Shown: positions 37,299-46,443, numbered from the stretch's first letter. The stretch is DNA of 64,000 nucleotides from Chryseosolibacter sp044507775 (GCA_044507775.1 JBIQIY010000008.1:140255-204254); one strand, 5' to 3'. Program-made: numbers and translations. The notes: a model not told the origin generated them from the sequence alone.

Positions 37299-38705
37299 TC
37301 AATAGCCGTCGTTTTGCGACAGGTTAGGATTCAGAAGTCTTTCCGACTCAGGGATGGGAAACAGCACATCTGTTTCCTGCCAGTCGATCTTTAGCCCGCC
37401 TAATACCGCGGTGGCGCGGTCCGTCCGGATGAGATCTATCCAGCGATGCCCCCATTCGGCAAATAGCTCGATACGCCGTTCAGCTTCAATAGCAGCAAGT
37501 AATGAACCCGCATCACCAGCGGACGTCGGGGAGAGCCCGGCGCGTTCGCGAATTGCCGTCAGATCCGCCTGGGCTCCTGCGATATCGCCGAGGTGCGCTC
37601 TGGCCTCTGCGCGAATAAGGTATTGTTCTGCCAATCGCAAAACGGTGTTATATTCCGTCACGGTGCTATTTGATGCGATCTTGTATTTTGCAGGATAGTA
37701 CCAGGAACCACTCCCGTTCGAGAACACTCCAACCCAGGCATTCCTCCGCTCATCGCCATCTTCAAATGCTTCGATCATTTTGGTACTCAGGGAGACTCTT
37801 CGGCTTGATGAATTTGGAGCGCCAAGCAGAATGAAAAGCTGTCCCTGTGGAGAATTTGCATTTGGAACAACCGGCTTCAATTGCCAGATCGCTTCTTTGC
37901 TCGCCTTTAGAAAAACGTCGTTCACTTGGGCAAGCGAATAGACATCGGTTTTTGTGATGAGGCGAGTCGAATATTCCTCCGCTCCACTCCAGTTTTCCGT
38001 GTATAGATATAAGCGTGCGAGCAACGCGTACGCCGCACCCTGGTTTGGTTGAACCCGCTCATCGTTTGAAAAGGAGAAGCCTGCTGCTAACAGGCCGGCA
38101 GCATCAAGGAGATCTCGTTCTATCTTCTGGTAAACATCGTTCTGCGTTGCGCGGGGTGCGGATGCAGTAAGTCGGTAATCGGTGGACGTAATGTAGGGTA
38201 TGTCACCAAATAGTTCTGCAAGATAGAGATAACAAAATGCCCGGATGAACTTAGCCTCTCCTTTCAGTTGATTCTTTGTTGCAGCGCTCAGACTTTGCGT
38301 ATTTTCGAGTCCCTCGAGTATGGCGTTAGCATTGTTGATGTATTTGAAAGGCTCTCTCCAGAACGGCCCCGCGACAATGCCGTTCTTCGTTGAAAGGGAA
38401 TTTTGATAGAACTCGATCTGATCCTGTCGCGTCGCATAGTTGATCAACTCATCAGACAATATTCCCGTGAATTCTTCTATCCCGCCGTTGGTAAAACTTT
38501 GGTTGGTCATCATTAAGCTGTAGATCCCACGCACGGTAGCGGTGGCCGAGGCATCTGTGGAAAATACGGTTTCTGGTACAATATCGGTTTTTGGGGAGGC
38601 AATGTCGAGGAAATCCTGACAACCTGAGAATGGTATAGAAAGTATAAACAAAGATACGAGGGCTTTTTTCAATATTTTCGATTGTGTGTATAAGTATGTA
38701 TTCAT
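37299..38705 (-). CDS. SusD/RagB-family surface lipoprotein
   Basis: 468 aa. Lipobox near IPFSGC puts the lipidated Cys at residue 29. SusD-typical features are CQDFLDIASP just after it, the N-terminal helical TPR-like region (KNQLKGEAKFIRAFCYLYLAELFGDIPYI) and the C-terminal RIELFAEWGHRWIDLIRT segment and NPNLSQNDGY ending. It caps the SusC barrel and captures nutrient on the cell surface. It starts 12 bp after SusC. Confidence 0.97.
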   Translation of the reverse strand: MNTYLYTQSKILKKALVSLFILSIPFSGCQDFLDIASPKTDIVPETVFSTDASATATVRGIYSLMMTNQSFTNGGIEEFTGILSDELINYATRQDQIEFYQNSLSTKNGIVAGPFWREPFKYINNANAILEGLENTQSLSAATKNQLKGEAKFIRAFCYLYLAELFGDIPYITSTDYRLTASAPRATQNDVYQKIERDLLDAAGLLAAGFSFSNDERVQPNQGAAYALLARLYLYTENWSGAEEYSTRLITKTDVYSLAQVNDVFLKASKEAIWQLKPVVPNANSPQGQLFILLGAPNSSSRRVSLSTKMIEAFEDGDERRNAWVGVFSNGSGSWYYPAKYKIASNSTVTEYNTVLRLAEQYLIRAEARAHLGDIAGAQADLTAIRERAGLSPTSAGDAGSLLAAIEAERRIELFAEWGHRWIDLIRTDRATAVLGGLKIDWQETDVLFPIPESERLLNPNLSQNDGY

Positions 38706-38717
38706 TTGCTTTCGGAA

Positions 38718-41700
38718 TTAAAATTTTACTTGAAGGCCGGCGGTGATGACCCTAAGGGGCGGCAAAGCTGTAGAGGTCATGCTCTCCGGATCGTAACCTA
38801 TGTAGTTTGTGAAGGTGAACAGGTTTTGGCCCTGCAAAAAAATGCGACTATCTCCCAGGTTTGCTTTGCGGATCCATCTGGACGGCAGGTTCCAGGCTAT
38901 TGAAATATTCTTGACTCGGAGAAATGAGGCATCCGTTATGATCTGATTCGAGAATCTATAATAGTTGGATGCCCTGCTCACTGATCCGCCCGGATTGAGT
39001 ACCGTGAACCGCTGGATATTGGCAACGTCGCCTTCCTTTTGCCAGCGGCCCATGACGTGAGTTGGCTGGTTTGACAGACTACCGGGTAAGCCGAAAAATG
39101 TCATGTAGTTTTGCCCCATTTGTTTGACAAATTGGACGAAGAAATCGAGCTGAAACCTCTTATAGGTCAAGCTATTCGCTAAGCCGCCATAGTACTGTTG
39201 ATCTGTTTCACGCAAGGCGATGATATCTAAAGTCGTAGAAAGGATTCCATCGCCGTCGCGATCATTAAAGGTGTATAACCCGGTTTGCGGGTCTACACCT
39301 GTATACTCAAGCGCTTTATATACGGATAGTGAATTTCCGATTTCATATTTGTTATTGTAGGATGAAAAGTTTTCGATTTGAGGAAATGCAATCAATTTGT
39401 TGTCTGGAACGGTAATGTTGAATCGCGTAGCCCACTCGAAGTTCTGACGTTGAATATTCCTGGTTTCAAGGTAAAATTCCCATCCAGTATTTTGTACAAC
39501 AGCTGGTAAATTGAACTGGACGCTGGTCTGACCTGTCATCGTCGGCAGGGGAAGTCCGACGAGTTGGTTGGATGACCGGTTTCTATAGTGGGCGGCGGAA
39601 AGGGCGATCCTATCCCTTATTAAATTGAGATCTATCCCGAGTTCTAACTTGCGGTTTGTTTCCCATGAATAGTCGGGATTGTTCAGGCGCGACAAACTGA
39701 GACCACCGCCGTTGTTGTAGGGGTAGGGTGTCGGAGAAAAAGTGTTGAGGTACTGGTAGTTTCCGATCGCATCGCTGCCCGTCGTTCCGTAGCTGGCACG
39801 TAGCTTGCCAAAACTGAGAAAGCTGATGTTTTCGGAGACAAACTTTTCACTGGAAAAGATCCAGGCGATCCCGATAGCGCCAAAGTTGGCGAATCGGTTT
39901 CCCGGTCCGAAACGGCTCGAGCCGTCCCGCCTTCCGGTCACATTTACAACATATTTTCCAAGCCAGTTGTAATTGACACGCCCAAATAATGCGGCATATC
40001 GGTACTGGGAATACGTGGCATCAAGGATGCTTAAGCTTGTCCCCGCTTGAATATTTTCGAGGAGAGCGTCACTTGTGAATCCTCTTGCTTCGATCGTTTT
40101 TCCCGTTTGTAATGATTCCTGGAAGGTTGCCCCGAACAGCACCCTTAGATCTCCTCGGCCAAGATTCGCCGCATAGGTCAACTGTGGTTCAGTGATCCAC
40201 GTTTTAATGTTACCGTCGGCGAAAACAGACGAGCCGGTGCGACCAGCAAGATCTTCCGGGTCACGCGCTCTTAACGGATTGATCGCAATCTCATTCACGC
40301 GCATTGTGGTGTAGCCCAACGAAGCCTTTAGCACGAGTGCTGGTGTAATCTTGTATTGCGCCGACGCATTTGCGATCAGGTTTTCAATTGTGTTGGTATA
40401 ATCTCGTTCCAGGAAGGAGAGCGGATTTGACCACGTTCCGTTTTCCCAGTTAAGTGAACCGTTGGCGTCATAAAGACTTGGCGCATCAGGTGCAAGAGTG
40501 ACTGCAAGCGATGTAAGGTCCAAGGTCGGTATTTCACTGACGCTGCTCGCGTAGTAAATAGAACTTGAGACACCAAATCGATTATCGTCCGAGGCATGAT
40601 TGAGATTTAGTCTTGCAGTGCCTTTTCGATACGAATTTTTGCCTGGGAATACCGTCGTCTCCCTGTAAAAGTTACTCGACAGAAGAAACTGGGTGTTTGT
40701 GTTTCCACCCGATATTGTCATTTGGGCGTTCGTTATATTTCCCGTTCCACCAAGAAGTTGCTTTTGCCAATCGGTATATCGTGTTGAATCCCATGCTTTC
40801 AGATCCGGCCAGTATGGATCATAAGCCGGGTCCTCAAGCAACGCGGCAAGGCCGTCGTTCCTAAGTCCTTCCTTTCGCATATCGAGATATTGCTGAGTGT
40901 TCAGTAAGTCCATCCGTCTCCCCACCTGGCCAATGCCCTGATTGATACTCACATCAAGGGAGGTTTTTCCTTCTTTTGCTTTTTTAGTAGTTATCAGGAC
41001 AACGCCATTGGCTCCCCTGGATCCATATATTGCGGTTGCATCGGCGTCTTTCAGCACTTCAATGCTCTCAATGTCATCCGGGTTAATAACGCTCAATGGA
41101 TCGCCGCCTTGAATATTGCTGCTGCTGGTGTATGAGGAGGTTAAGGATGTATTCGTGAACGGAATTCCGTCGACAAGATAAAGGGGAAGGTTTCCATTTA
41201 CGGTACCGCCAGACCCGGTGCGCAGGCTGTTTTGGCCTCTTATCTGGATCTTGAATCCCCCACCAGCCATACCTGTGGTTTGCTGGATGTAGACACCAGT
41301 CATCCTTCCTTGCAACGCCTGTAACGGATTGTTCACAGGCTGGTTTTCAATAACGTCCGCAGTAATCCTGCTAATACTCCCTGTCTTTTCCTTTTCCTTC
41401 ACTTCCCAGTATCCCGCATTAACTACCACCTCTCCAAGATTTTGAACATCCTGCGTCATTGCGATATCAATTACCGTTCTCGTATTCACAGGAATTTCCA
41501 TCGAGGTGAATCCAATAAAGGAAAAGACCAGAATGTCGTCCTCTTCGGTGGCCAAAGCGTACCTTCCGTCGTAGTCGGTTGTAGTTCCGGTCACCGTGCC
41601 TTTCACCACCACGTTAACGCCAGCCATGGGCGTTCCGGTCGAGGCCTCGGTTACCCTTCCACTTACCTGGATCATATCTCCGCTTGCACCATTCATGCGC

Positions 41701-42086
41701 ATTGACCGCTCGTCTTCTTTTGTCTTATCGATCTTCTGCAAGGTGATCATTGCGTCTTTTTCATGGACCTTGTACCGGATCTTACGCGGCGTAAACAGCA
41801 CGTCGAGCGCCTCGCGCAGGGTTTGCTTTTGAATGGAAAGCGACACGTTCGGTTCGTTCTCAAGCTGATCAATGCTGTAAGCGAATTTTACGGAGGCGGC
41901 CTTCTCAAGTACTTTCAGCGCCCTTTCAAAAGGCACGTCTCTCATCGTAACGGTAACCTCTTGGTCGAGTAGTTGCGCATAACCCGGGTAGGCGAGGGAC
42001 ATTCCACATAAAGTGATCGCCGCGATTAATTGGACTGCGCATACTCTCATAAACTTCTGAAGTTTTGCAGTAAGACTTTTTTGCAT
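38718..42086 (-). CDS. SusC/RagA-family TonB-dependent transporter with STN signalling domain
   Basis: 1122 aa from ATG 42084-42086 (MQKSLTAKLQKF); an upstream ATG adds 26 unlikely residues. Order: signal peptide, STN domain (about residues 43-120), carboxypeptidase-like regulatory domain (VSGRVTEASTGTPMAGVNVVV), plug with ALQGRMTGV and YLVDGIPF, and the long beta-barrel ending NLFTFTNYIGYDPE...LQVKF. The STN contacts the adjacent FecR so that ligand uptake triggers the ECF sigma factor. Substrate unknown: no glycoside hydrolases or peptidases are nearby, so the type is not predictable. Confidence 0.96.
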   Translation of the reverse strand: MQKSLTAKLQKFMRVCAVQLIAAITLCGMSLAYPGYAQLLDQEVTVTMRDVPFERALKVLEKAASVKFAYSIDQLENEPNVSLSIQKQTLREALDVLFTPRKIRYKVHEKDAMITLQKIDKTKEDERSMRMNGASGDMIQVSGRVTEASTGTPMAGVNVVVKGTVTGTTTDYDGRYALATEEDDILVFSFIGFTSMEIPVNTRTVIDIAMTQDVQNLGEVVVNAGYWEVKEKEKTGSISRITADVIENQPVNNPLQALQGRMTGVYIQQTTGMAGGGFKIQIRGQNSLRTGSGGTVNGNLPLYLVDGIPFTNTSLTSSYTSSSNIQGGDPLSVINPDDIESIEVLKDADATAIYGSRGANGVVLITTKKAKEGKTSLDVSINQGIGQVGRRMDLLNTQQYLDMRKEGLRNDGLAALLEDPAYDPYWPDLKAWDSTRYTDWQKQLLGGTGNITNAQMTISGGNTNTQFLLSSNFYRETTVFPGKNSYRKGTARLNLNHASDDNRFGVSSSIYYASSVSEIPTLDLTSLAVTLAPDAPSLYDANGSLNWENGTWSNPLSFLERDYTNTIENLIANASAQYKITPALVLKASLGYTTMRVNEIAINPLRARDPEDLAGRTGSSVFADGNIKTWITEPQLTYAANLGRGDLRVLFGATFQESLQTGKTIEARGFTSDALLENIQAGTSLSILDATYSQYRYAALFGRVNYNWLGKYVVNVTGRRDGSSRFGPGNRFANFGAIGIAWIFSSEKFVSENISFLSFGKLRASYGTTGSDAIGNYQYLNTFSPTPYPYNNGGGLSLSRLNNPDYSWETNRKLELGIDLNLIRDRIALSAAHYRNRSSNQLVGLPLPTMTGQTSVQFNLPAVVQNTGWEFYLETRNIQRQNFEWATRFNITVPDNKLIAFPQIENFSSYNNKYEIGNSLSVYKALEYTGVDPQTGLYTFNDRDGDGILSTTLDIIALRETDQQYYGGLANSLTYKRFQLDFFVQFVKQMGQNYMTFFGLPGSLSNQPTHVMGRWQKEGDVANIQRFTVLNPGGSVSRASNYYRFSNQIITDASFLRVKNISIAWNLPSRWIRKANLGDSRIFLQGQNLFTFTNYIGYDPESMTSTALPPLRVITAGLQVKF

Positions 42087-42253
42087 AAATTGAATTGTTT
42101 TGTTTCTGGTTTCTTGACTGAAATGGGACAAAGCGCCCCCTTCCGCCTCGTAAAGGCGGTCCAACTTTGCAAGAGTTTGGAATCGGAGGGCTTAACCTGC
42201 TTCGCTAACCCGACAGGTGAACAGGAGTGCTGGAACCACTCCTGTTTTTTTTT
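42064..42253 (+). ncRNA. Candidate antisense RNA across the susC leader
   Basis: A plus-strand unit opposite the susC 5' end. TTTTG (42063-42067), an 18-base spacer and TAAATTG (42086-42092) form a weak promoter; the transcript would run about 150 bases through a CCGCCT/AGGCGG hairpin near 42143-42159 to the strong terminator at 42220-42253. It would be fully complementary to the fecR-susC intergenic leader. Cis-antisense RNAs at susC loci are known in Bacteroides. The terminator is clear; promoter and expression are inference. Confidence 0.5.
42220..42253 (+). terminator. Strong plus-strand terminator upstream of susC
   Basis: A perfect 10-bp stem (AACAGGAGTG with CACTCCTGTT), a 7-base loop, and nine T at 42245-42253. 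It points opposite to fecR and susC, and no plus-strand gene precedes it. On the minus strand the hairpin is preceded by A and not followed by T, so it is not a terminator for fecR. Confidence 0.88.
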
Positions 42254-42321
42254 GCTTCATGTAGAATCGAGAAGGACTGTGCAGCTTCGTTTCATGGCTT
42301 AGGGTTTAGTGTAAGAATATC

Positions 42322-43287
42322 TCAGTTACATCCACTTCCGGAAATGCTAACCGTTTTCCGATCAATGACGTATGTGAAATTCAGGACCTCCGATATCAGT
42401 CGAAGTGAATTGTCAAGCGACCTGTCCGTGAGATCGATCGTAATTCTGCAGTTTGTCATTGTCGGATCCGAGAGATCCACCGTAACGTTGAACTTTTCTT
42501 CCAGCCGATCAAAGACGTCACTCATAGAACTGTTGTCGAATAGCATTTCGTATTGAGTGTCTTCAGTCAGCATGGCGATTTCATTCTCTTTGGCTTCCAC
42601 CTTCTCGAACGTGCCGTTTGACCGGTAGGCGGCTTTCTCCCCAGGGAGGAGATCGATCCCGTTGGCATTCGCCGTAGAAGAGAGATTTACTTTTCCGGTA
42701 AGAACAGTGACTTCAACGACGCTTTTGGTTGCCAGCAAACTGAAGCTGGTACCGAGAACCGTTACCCGCGCGTCGCCACACTGGATAACAAAAGGGCGAT
42801 CCTCGTCTTTGGAAACCTCGAACAAAGCTTCGCCTTCAAAGGTGGCATATCGAGCGCGTTCGTCCATCTTTTCGTAGTAGAGAACTTTGCTCTCACCGCG
42901 CAACCAAACGAGGGATCCGTCGTTGAGTATAATTTTCTCAACGCCATTCTTCGAGACGCTCTTCAACTCGTTTTCGGCCGGCCCTGAAAAGTACCAGCCC
43001 GCGTATGAAAGAGCACCGAGGATCAACAGCGATGCGGCGATTCGCACGATCCATTGGTCGGGCCGCCATCTTCGCTTGGGCATGAGCATCGCGATTTCCT
43101 CCTGGCTGGTGAGGGTGTTCGTCAGCTTGCGGAAGATTCGCTCTTCTTCTTCGCCAGTGAGCTCCAGGTCGCTGGTGTCTTTATCCCCGATGGCGTCAAG
43201 CCACGCCTCAATTTTCACGCGTTCGGCCGGCGAGACCTCACCTCTGACGTACCGCTCCATAAGCTGGTCAAAGCTGGATTTTTCCAT
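42322..43287 (-). CDS. FecR-type anti-sigma factor
   Basis: 321 aa. A cytoplasmic N-terminal part binds the sigma factor; a membrane helix covers about residues 80-100 (IVRIAASLLILGALSYAGWYF). The periplasmic FecR domain (LNDGSLVWLRGESKVLYYEK, FEVSKDEDRPFVIQCGDARVTVLGTSF) and the C-terminal DUF4974 (VFDRLEEKFNVTVDLSD) receive the signal from the SusC STN. It sits between the ECF sigma factor (120 bp upstream) and susC, the standard arrangement. Confidence 0.96.
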   Translation of the reverse strand: MEKSSFDQLMERYVRGEVSPAERVKIEAWLDAIGDKDTSDLELTGEEEERIFRKLTNTLTSQEEIAMLMPKRRWRPDQWIVRIAASLLILGALSYAGWYFSGPAENELKSVSKNGVEKIILNDGSLVWLRGESKVLYYEKMDERARYATFEGEALFEVSKDEDRPFVIQCGDARVTVLGTSFSLLATKSVVEVTVLTGKVNLSSTANANGIDLLPGEKAAYRSNGTFEKVEAKENEIAMLTEDTQYEMLFDNSSMSDVFDRLEEKFNVTVDLSDPTMTNCRITIDLTDRSLDNSLRLISEVLNFTYVIDRKTVSISGSGCN

Positions 43288-43407
43288 AGGCGTGAATTTT
43301 ATAAGGTCTTCTAATTTACGAAAACGATCAGCGTGTTTCTATACAGGTGACGGTATCCCTTCATTCATATACTTTGAATCACCGTTGACGGGGGAATCCG
43401 CGAAGAA

Positions 43408-43974
43408 TTAGTCGGTGGGCCGAAAAATATTGTCGTATGAGCCGCGCAAGTGGGCGAAAGCTTTTGAAATATAGAGTTGAACGGTGGTCTTGTTAATGTT
43501 CATGCGCTCCGCTATCTCTCCGTTGGTGAGGTTCTCGGTAAGTCGGAGGCGGATGGCCTCCTGGCACCGGTCGGGCAATTCCCCGATATGCTGCAAGAGC
43601 TGTGCATGAATTGCGTGCGGATCATGCTGACGGTCGTCTTCGGCCGCCTGATAGGTCGTCTCGAACACGCGGTAGTAGTCAAGAAATTTTCGCTTCACCC
43701 CGCGGTGGTTGAAGTACCGGATGACCATGTAGCGCACCGAGTTGAAAAGATAATGCTTCAGGGATGAAATTGTAAGGTGGTCCCTTCGCTTCCACAGGGA
43801 TTCAAAAACATCGTGAACAATTTCCTCGCAGTCCTCGCGCACGGAAACCCTTCGCAGCGCATATCCAAAAAGGTGTTTTGCATACCTGCGATAGACTGTC
43901 TCGAACGCGCGCTGGTCGCCCTGTTTGATCAGGTCCACGAGATCAGAATCCATATGGTCATGATAATCAGTCAT
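43408..43974 (-). CDS. ECF sigma-70 factor (Bacteroidetes expansion type)
   Basis: 188 aa. Region 2 (FETVYRRYAKHLFGYALRRV, EDCEEIVHDVFESLWKRR) and region 4 (LPDRCQEAIRLRLTENLTNGEIAERMNINKTTVQLYISKAFAHLR) are both clear. It is held by the FecR protein encoded next and directs transcription of the SusC/SusD operon when the signal arrives. It diverges from the XRE gene at 44081 (106 bp gap). Confidence 0.97.
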   Translation of the reverse strand: MTDYHDHMDSDLVDLIKQGDQRAFETVYRRYAKHLFGYALRRVSVREDCEEIVHDVFESLWKRRDHLTISSLKHYLFNSVRYMVIRYFNHRGVKRKFLDYYRVFETTYQAAEDDRQHDPHAIHAQLLQHIGELPDRCQEAIRLRLTENLTNGEIAERMNINKTTVQLYISKAFAHLRGSYDNIFRPTD

Positions 43975-44080
43975 GCCGCATGCGGGTTTATGCTTCTAAA
44001 TATAGGAGGAAAAGCAAAGTGTGGGTCTATAAGCCCACGATATTTTTTTGTATTCGGCTCATATTCGCCTGACGGCGTAA

Positions 44081-44326
44081 ATGGAACCAAGACATAAACA
44101 TGAGGTGCTGATCCGGTTTGGGAAGCGTTTGGCTGCCTTGCGGAAGAGGAAGAAGCTTTCGTTCCGCAAGATGTCCGCCCAATGCAACGTAGACTTTAGC
44201 GATATAAAGAAATATGAGAACGGCGTCAAGGACTTGCAATTGACCACAATTGTAGACCTGGCAACGGGATTAGGCGTCCATCCGTCGTCTCTCCTCGACT
44301 TTGACTTCAATTTTCTCGAAAAATAG
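44081..44326 (+). CDS. XRE-family HTH protein
   Basis: 81 aa, essentially a single XRE domain: FGKRLAALRKRKKLSFRKMSAQCNVDFSDIKKYENGVKDL. This family binds operator DNA as a dimer. It is the first of three small HTH genes in 44.1-45.9 kb. A 5-bp hairpin followed by TATTTTTTTG lies about 40-55 bases upstream. Targets unknown. Confidence 0.88.
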   Translation: MEPRHKHEVLIRFGKRLAALRKRKKLSFRKMSAQCNVDFSDIKKYENGVKDLQLTTIVDLATGLGVHPSSLLDFDFNFLEK

Positions 44327-44358
44327 ACGCACTTTCCCCGTCGACAGGCAATTTAGTG

Positions 44359-44631
44359 TTATCCCCCATCAAGAGCATCGGACTCGATCACATCGAGCAG
44401 GTCAAACAAACCATCAATATCGTAGAGCAGGTCTTTTAAGTAAACCGATTCCATAGCCCTGTCGCGCATCAGAAACTCCAGAAGCATTTTTCGCAAATTG
44501 CGTCGGAAGTCTTTTGCAGGGTGATACTCAATAAACCGGGCGAATTCCGTTGCAACCGAATCAGACAACGCAGGACTGTCGGTCCGATAATTTTCTCGTC
44601 TTGTGTCTTGTGTACGAATTCTCTCTTGCAT
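44359..44631 (-). CDS. Small acidic helical protein, unknown
   Basis: 90 aa, no signal peptide. The sequence is rich in E, D and R and predicted helical (FIEYHPAKDFRRNLRKMLLEFLMRDRAMESVYLKDLLYDIDGLFDLL). It lies 35 bp downstream of the XRE gene 44667-44984 on the same strand, so the two may be one operon. Proximity to the Panacea-type gene makes it a toxin or partner candidate, but nothing in the sequence proves it. Confidence 0.7.
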   Translation of the reverse strand: MQERIRTQDTRRENYRTDSPALSDSVATEFARFIEYHPAKDFRRNLRKMLLEFLMRDRAMESVYLKDLLYDIDGLFDLLDVIESDALDGG

Positions 44632-44666
44632 GACTGAATATTTTAGTGACCAATTTCCAGGCGGGA

Positions 44667-44984
44667 CTACCGGCGTCCCCCTTTGCGAATTTTTGTTTTA
44701 CCATACGTGATTCGCTCCTCCGCGATCTGAATCGCCCGGAGCGCTACCTTTTCGCCTTCTAATTCATATAGCACGCGATCGCTCAGGTAAACTGCTAAAA
44801 GTTCATCGCGATCTGTGCGGAGAATCCTGGCGAGAGCCAGTACCTGTTCACGGGTTGGCCGCTTTTCACCGCGCTCAATCCTGCTTAAGAGCGAAGGATC
44901 AATCGCCAGCTCAGCGGCAACTTCGCGCAGAAGGAAACCTGCCGAAACCCTAAGCGCCCTGATGTGTTCTCCTAATGAGTTCAT
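44667..44984 (-). CDS. XRE-family HTH regulator
   Basis: 105 aa from ATG 44982-44984 (MNSLGEHIRALRVS); the longer frame upstream runs through the operator region. The HTH is LGEHIRALRVSAGFLLREVAAELAIDPSLLSRIERGEKRP; a C-terminal helical tail (YLSDRVLYELEGEKVALRAIQIAEERI) resembles regulators that sit beside DNA methyltransferases in this phylum, though none is present here. It diverges from the HTH-Panacea gene across 156 bp with two inverted repeats. Confidence 0.88.
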   Translation of the reverse strand: MNSLGEHIRALRVSAGFLLREVAAELAIDPSLLSRIERGEKRPTREQVLALARILRTDRDELLAVYLSDRVLYELEGEKVALRAIQIAEERITYGKTKIRKGGRR

Positions 44985-45063
44985 ATTAAATTGTTTGCTG
45001 TTAATCAAATAAAGGAATTCTTTATGCCCTTGATAATTTTGTTTTATTTGTCCATTTTTAACA

Positions 45064-45078
45064 TGACCAAAATGGTCA
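45064..45078. promoter_or_regulatory. Operator-like inverted repeat TGACCA-AAA-TGGTCA
   Basis: A perfect 6-bp inverted repeat with a 3-base spacer in the divergent region between the two HTH genes. Its centre lies 28 bp from the second inverted repeat, nearly three helical turns. Confidence 0.72.
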
Positions 45079-45089
45079 ACGAATATGCA

Positions 45090-45108
45090 GTTTGTTCGCG
45101 GAACAAAC
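45090..45108. promoter_or_regulatory. Operator-like inverted repeat GTTTGTTC-GCG-GAACAAAC
   Basis: A perfect 8-bp inverted repeat with a GCG spacer, 32 bases before the start of the HTH-Panacea gene. An XRE-type repressor dimer binding here would block transcription, so autoregulation by one of the flanking HTH proteins is likely. Confidence 0.8.
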
Positions 45109-45140
45109 AAGTCTTTGCTCAATTTTAAAACAATTTTATT

Positions 45141-45932
45141 ATGCGCCTAACCAAGAAAATACTCGGACGCAGAATTACAGTGTTTCGAAAGATGAAGGGT
45201 CTTTCACAGGAAGACCTGGCGTATGGCATGGAGTTGTCGCGATCGGCACTCGCCAGGATCGAGACGGGCCATCGGACGATCTCAGCTCTGGAGCTGGATT
45301 CAATTGCCCGCATACTGGGATTCCCGCTGGAAGAATTTCTTTCGACAGACGTGGGCGAGGGCGCCGCGTCAGGACTAAACCCAACTGGAAGCGCCTCACC
45401 CAATCCGGTAAAATTGCGAACGGTTTTGTTATACCTGCTCGAACACTGTGCGGGAAAACCGAACGTCGGTGAAACGGTCCTCTACAAAATGCTTTACTTT
45501 CTTGACTTCAACTACTACGAACGCTATCAGGAATACCTGACTGGGATGAAATACAGGAAATTGCCGTACGGCCCGGTTCCTCTTTTTATCGACCAGTTTA
45601 TCAACGGCTTAATCGAAATGAAGGATGTACAGCGCATAAAATGTCGCTATCAGGGTTTTCTGCAAACACGATATCTTCCGCTGGGACGGCCGGATATGGC
45701 GCTCCTCATGCCGCGCGAAAAAGACATCATTGACAGCGTAATTACTGAATTTGCAGATATGTCGGCCACCGGAATCAGCGACTGGTCGCACCGCGATGTC
45801 CCGTGGGCGCGGTCGATAATGGGCCAGGAAATCGACTACACCCTTGCCCTTTGCCGTCAACCGCCCTATTCGGTTGGCCGCGCGGCGCCAGAGCCCGACA
45901 GTGATCTAAATAGTGACCTTAATATAGAGTGA
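45141..45932 (+). CDS. XRE HTH fused to Panacea (DUF4065) antitoxin-like domain
   Basis: 263 aa. Residues about 5-75 form an XRE HTH (ITVFRKMKGLSQEDLAYGMELSRSALARIETG). Residues about 95-235 are the Panacea/DUF4065 domain: VGETVLYKMLYFLDFNYYERYQ, then YRKLPYGPVPLFIDQFINGLIE. Panacea proteins are antitoxins that neutralise many unrelated toxins, the toxin usually being the adjacent gene. Here the operon partner is not obvious: a short coiled-coil gene follows 217 bp downstream and two small genes lie divergently. The HTH and the upstream inverted repeats fit autoregulation. Confidence 0.9.
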   Translation: MRLTKKILGRRITVFRKMKGLSQEDLAYGMELSRSALARIETGHRTISALELDSIARILGFPLEEFLSTDVGEGAASGLNPTGSASPNPVKLRTVLLYLLEHCAGKPNVGETVLYKMLYFLDFNYYERYQEYLTGMKYRKLPYGPVPLFIDQFINGLIEMKDVQRIKCRYQGFLQTRYLPLGRPDMALLMPREKDIIDSVITEFADMSATGISDWSHRDVPWARSIMGQEIDYTLALCRQPPYSVGRAAPEPDSDLNSDLNIE

Positions 45933-46149
45933 ATCACATTGACCCGCCCTGAAACCAATGCTCAGGAATTTTTGAGTGCGATTGCTGGTACCGGACTATG
46001 TGTTTTCAATAGTCGTGTCACTTAGTGATCATAAACGAGATAGCGAAACATTCAGGGCCGGCTCAGACATTAGTTGGTCTTCTTCATATGACTTGGTTAA
46101 TGGTGTCTCCGGTTCCTGTCTGTTTGCTACCAATCCTGACCAACAAAAT

Positions 46150-46443
46150 ATGAGTCAAGGTGAAACGGTGCGAAAACTGATTGATCGCATGGAAGACCTC
46201 GTACAGATCCTATCTGAGCGGCAGGATCTGCATGTTCACCAGCGTGTAGATCAGTTTTACTATATGCAAAAAGTTGAGGAGCTTAGAATGCTACTTCATC
46301 AATTCGAGGCTCTTAGTAGAAACATGGAAAATCTGATGGCGCGAATACACATGGCATACGGCGTATGCGCTTCTCGATGGTGCACAGATGTCCGCTGGCT
46401 AAACAGATACACATTACAGCTGCGATCGAAGCCCATTCTCTGA
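46150..46443 (+). CDS. Small coiled-coil protein, unknown
   Basis: 97 aa from ATG 46150 (MSQGETVRKLIDRMEDL); a longer in-frame start at 45976 adds a low-complexity stretch that is unlikely to be coding. The sequence is heptad-like (LIDRMEDLVQILSERQ, YYMQKVEELRMLLHQFEALSR). No domain recognised. It follows the HTH-Panacea gene on the same strand and is the one candidate for a downstream partner there. Confidence 0.6.
   Translation: MSQGETVRKLIDRMEDLVQILSERQDLHVHQRVDQFYYMQKVEELRMLLHQFEALSRNMENLMARIHMAYGVCASRWCTDVRWLNRYTLQLRSKPIL

Noticed and set aside
44359..44984. Restriction-modification locus
   Set aside because: The XRE gene resembles controllers found beside methyltransferases, but no methylase or endonuclease gene lies in the neighbourhood.
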